Of a stretch of 15,334 nt of DNA, positions 14,364 to 15,334 are shown one piece after another. The notes below the pieces were generated by a model. It was not told where the DNA came from, did no database searches, and saw only the letters and a program-made list of their open reading frames with translations. The position numbers and the translations under genes are program-made. Within the stretch, counting starts at the first letter, position 1. The number at the start of each line of letters is the position of its first letter. Source of the DNA: Dehalococcoidia bacterium (GTDB lineage Bacteria > Chloroflexota > Dehalococcoidia > Lucifugimonadales > Australimonadaceae); the NCBI GenBank assembly GCA_021296055.1, contig JAGWBE010000021.1, positions 1-15,334 of the forward strand, read 5' to 3'.

Positions 14364-14397
14364 CCTTCCGTTCGCCCTGAGGGAACTCGAAGGGCGA
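14364..14397 (+). repeat. Dispersed hairpin repeat, copy 3
   Basis: TCGCCCT (14372-14378) pairs with AGGGCGA (14391-14397); the loop GAGGGAACTCGA can itself fold as GAG-GGAA-CTC with a GNRA-type tetraloop. It lies 2 nt beyond the stop of the small membrane protein gene and 18 bp upstream of the next gene's -35, as expected of a terminator or spacer repeat. There is no T-tract. Confidence 0.75.
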
Positions 14398-14398
14398 C

Positions 14399-14599
14399 CT
14401 AGCCGAACAGCGTCAGCGAGGGAAGGGCGCCGTGGTCTTGCTCGACCGGCGCAGGCTCGCGCAGTTCGATGCGCGTAGCGTACTCGTAGGAGATGTAGCC
14501 GATCGTGGAGCCCGCGACGGCGGCGGCAAGCAAGCCCAACGCCAGCAACAGGGCGTAGACGGCTCGGGAGCTAGAGCGGGGCGCGCTTTCGATGGCCAT
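14399..14599 (-). CDS. Small single-pass membrane protein, function unknown
   Basis: A 66-residue protein with a polar start (MAIESAPRSSSR), one strong hydrophobic helix at about residues 13-35 (AVYALLLALGLLAAAVAGST) and a polar tail ending in TLFG. The low Arg content and the clean transmembrane segment set it apart from the Arg-rich shadow frames of this G+C-rich DNA. It also has its own promoter, a weak ribosome binding site (GGAGAG at 14615-14610, 10 nt before the ATG) and a hairpin directly after its stop. I do not recognise a family. It is read on the strand opposite to otsB, from a shared 89-bp divergent gap. Confidence 0.65.
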   Translation of the reverse strand: MAIESAPRSSSRAVYALLLALGLLAAAVAGSTIGYISYEYATRIELREPAPVEQDHGALPSLTLFG

Positions 14600-14623
14600 A
14601 GGGCGGCGTCTCTCCAGCTCCGA

Positions 14624-14652
14624 ACGCTACTACGCAGCGCCGTCCGGCGCAA
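14624..14652 (-). promoter_or_regulatory. Promoter of the small membrane protein gene
   Basis: On the minus strand, TTGCGC (14652-14647), a 17-bp spacer, then TAGCGT (14629-14624), 24 nt before the ATG at 14599. It matches the TTGC-17-TA pattern of the other promoters here. Confidence 0.5.
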
Positions 14653-14676
14653 GCGCCCTCGCGCCCGCCGCGCGGC

Positions 14677-14688
14677 TAGAATGCGGGC
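14677..14688 (+). promoter_or_regulatory. -10 box of a leaderless otsB transcript
   Basis: TAGAAT (14677-14682) lies exactly 6 nt before the GTG at 14689, with no ribosome binding site. No TTG-type -35 is seen 17 bp upstream, so the promoter may rely on the -10 or an activator. Confidence 0.5.
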
Positions 14689-15334
14689 GTGACCCTCCCC
14701 CGCCTGCTCGACCGCATAGACGCCGTCGCTCGCCTGTTAGGCGCGCGCCGCGCCGCCCTCTTCCTCGATATCGACGGCACGCTTGCCCCCATCGCCCCCC
14801 GCCCCGGCGACGCGGAAGTTCCCTCCGCCGTTCGCGACGACCTGGCCGCCCTGGCCGAGCATCTGACTGTGGCCGTGCTCACCGGCCGCGCCGTCGCCGA
14901 CGCGCGCCGCATGGTCGGCGTCGAGGCCGCAGTCTACGTCGGCAACCACGGCGCGGAGTGGTGGGAGGACGGCCATGCCGCCCCCGCGCCCGAGGCCGCG
15001 CCCTACCTGCCCGCCCTCCGCGCCCTGGCGCAAGAGGCCGCGCGCCGCTTTCCTCAACGCGGCGGATTCGTGGTCGAGGACAAGGGCGCCTCCCTCTCGA
15101 TCCACTACCGTCTCGCCGCCGACCCGGAGCGCGCCCGCGCCGACGCGCTCGCCTTCGCGCGGGAGGCGGGCGCGCCGAGCGGCCTGCGCGCCTTCGAGGG
15201 CAAGATGGTCGTCGAGGCGCGCGCCCCCATCGACCTTTCCAAGGGAACCGCCCTGACGCGTATCGCCGCCGAGCGCGGAGTCAAGGCCGCCGCGGCGCTG
15301 GGCGACGACACGACCGACGTGGCTATGTTCACGG
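14689..15334 (+). CDS. otsB: Trehalose-6-phosphate phosphatase (OtsB), 3' truncated by window edge
   Basis: The first 215 codons of a HAD-superfamily phosphatase that removes phosphate from trehalose-6-phosphate, the last step of the OtsA-OtsB route to the compatible solute trehalose. HAD motif I is L26-D-I-D29-G-T, with D27 the nucleophile. Motif II is VLTGR with T65, and YVGNHGAE (83-90) is the classic OtsB cap-proximal signature. GASLSIHYR (133-141) and GKMVVEAR (171-178) are cap elements. The motif III lysine is K185 (DLSKGTAL) and motif IV is GDDTTD (205-210). The frame stays open to the window end, and roughly 30-50 more residues would complete the usual ~250. The GTG start is supported by a -10 box 6 nt upstream. 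No otsA is in view; it may lie to the right. Confidence 0.93.
   Translation, partial: MTLPRLLDRIDAVARLLGARRAALFLDIDGTLAPIAPRPGDAEVPSAVRDDLAALAEHLTVAVLTGRAVADARRMVGVEAAVYVGNHGAEWWEDGHAAPAPEAAPYLPALRALAQEAARRFPQRGGFVVEDKGASLSIHYRLAADPERARADALAFAREAGAPSGLRAFEGKMVVEARAPIDLSKGTALTRIAAERGVKAAAALGDDTTDVAMFT

Noticed and set aside
1..15334. CRISPR arrays, insertion sequences, integrases, tRNA or rRNA genes
   Set aside because: No regularly spaced repeat array, transposase or integrase frame, or tRNA-like cloverleaf with a TTCGANTC-type arm was seen.

Overview
The window is about 15.3 kb of very G+C-rich bacterial chromosome (roughly two thirds G+C or more by eye). It is densely packed with mostly housekeeping and redox genes. 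Many starts are GTG, and several genes appear to be read from leaderless mRNAs. The gene set is a ComM/YifB ATPase, two electron-transfer flavoproteins, an EF-G-2-type factor, a Rad50-like SbcC and a trehalose-phosphate phosphatase. Together with a dispersed hairpin of the type I recall from Chloroflexota (Dehalococcoidia/SAR202-like) assemblies, this makes a Chloroflexota-like organism my best guess. That assignment is inference, not shown by a marker gene. I saw no transposase, integrase, phage gene, CRISPR array, tRNA or rRNA.

Layout. (1) 1-1349, plus: 3' part of a YifB/ComM-family AAA+ ATPase whose first ~60 residues lie off the left edge. (2) 1350-1593: a stem-loop-rich gap, then a two-gene unit on plus: a fused ETF beta-alpha protein (1594-3435) and, 4 nt later, a CYTH/CyaB-like protein (3440-3946). 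(3) 4011-6029, minus: an EF-G-2-like GTPase with its own promoter. (4) 6030-6600: a 571-bp divergent gap holding a perfect hairpin, a 10-bp direct-repeat cluster and a long-range inverted repeat, but no convincing gene. (5) 6601-7914, plus: a membrane-anchored HExxH metallopeptidase-like protein. (6) 10160-7919, minus: an etfB-etfA operon ending in an unrecognised 150-residue protein. (7) 10285-12882, plus: SbcC, transcribed back to back with etfB. (8) 14599-12875, minus: a small membrane protein, then a ketopantoate-reductase-family enzyme and a degenerate ImmA/IrrE-like protein. (9) 14689 to the right edge, plus: the start of otsB, which has no in-window stop codon.

Working together. The window carries two complete, quite different ETFs: a canonical two-gene pair and a single-chain fusion with an altered flavin-site signature. 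They probably accept electrons from different dehydrogenases. Five promoters share one shape, TTGCNN, then 17-18 bp, then a TANNNT-like -10. Three genes (sbcC, the ketopantoate-reductase-like gene and otsB) have the -10 exactly 6 nt before the start codon, the expected geometry of leaderless transcripts. Three intergenic copies of one hairpin family punctuate gene borders. No single obviously new multi-gene system is apparent. The least explained parts are the 6.2-6.4 kb structured region, the ETF-fusion/CYTH pair, the orphan protein of the etfBA operon and the metallopeptidase-like proteins.
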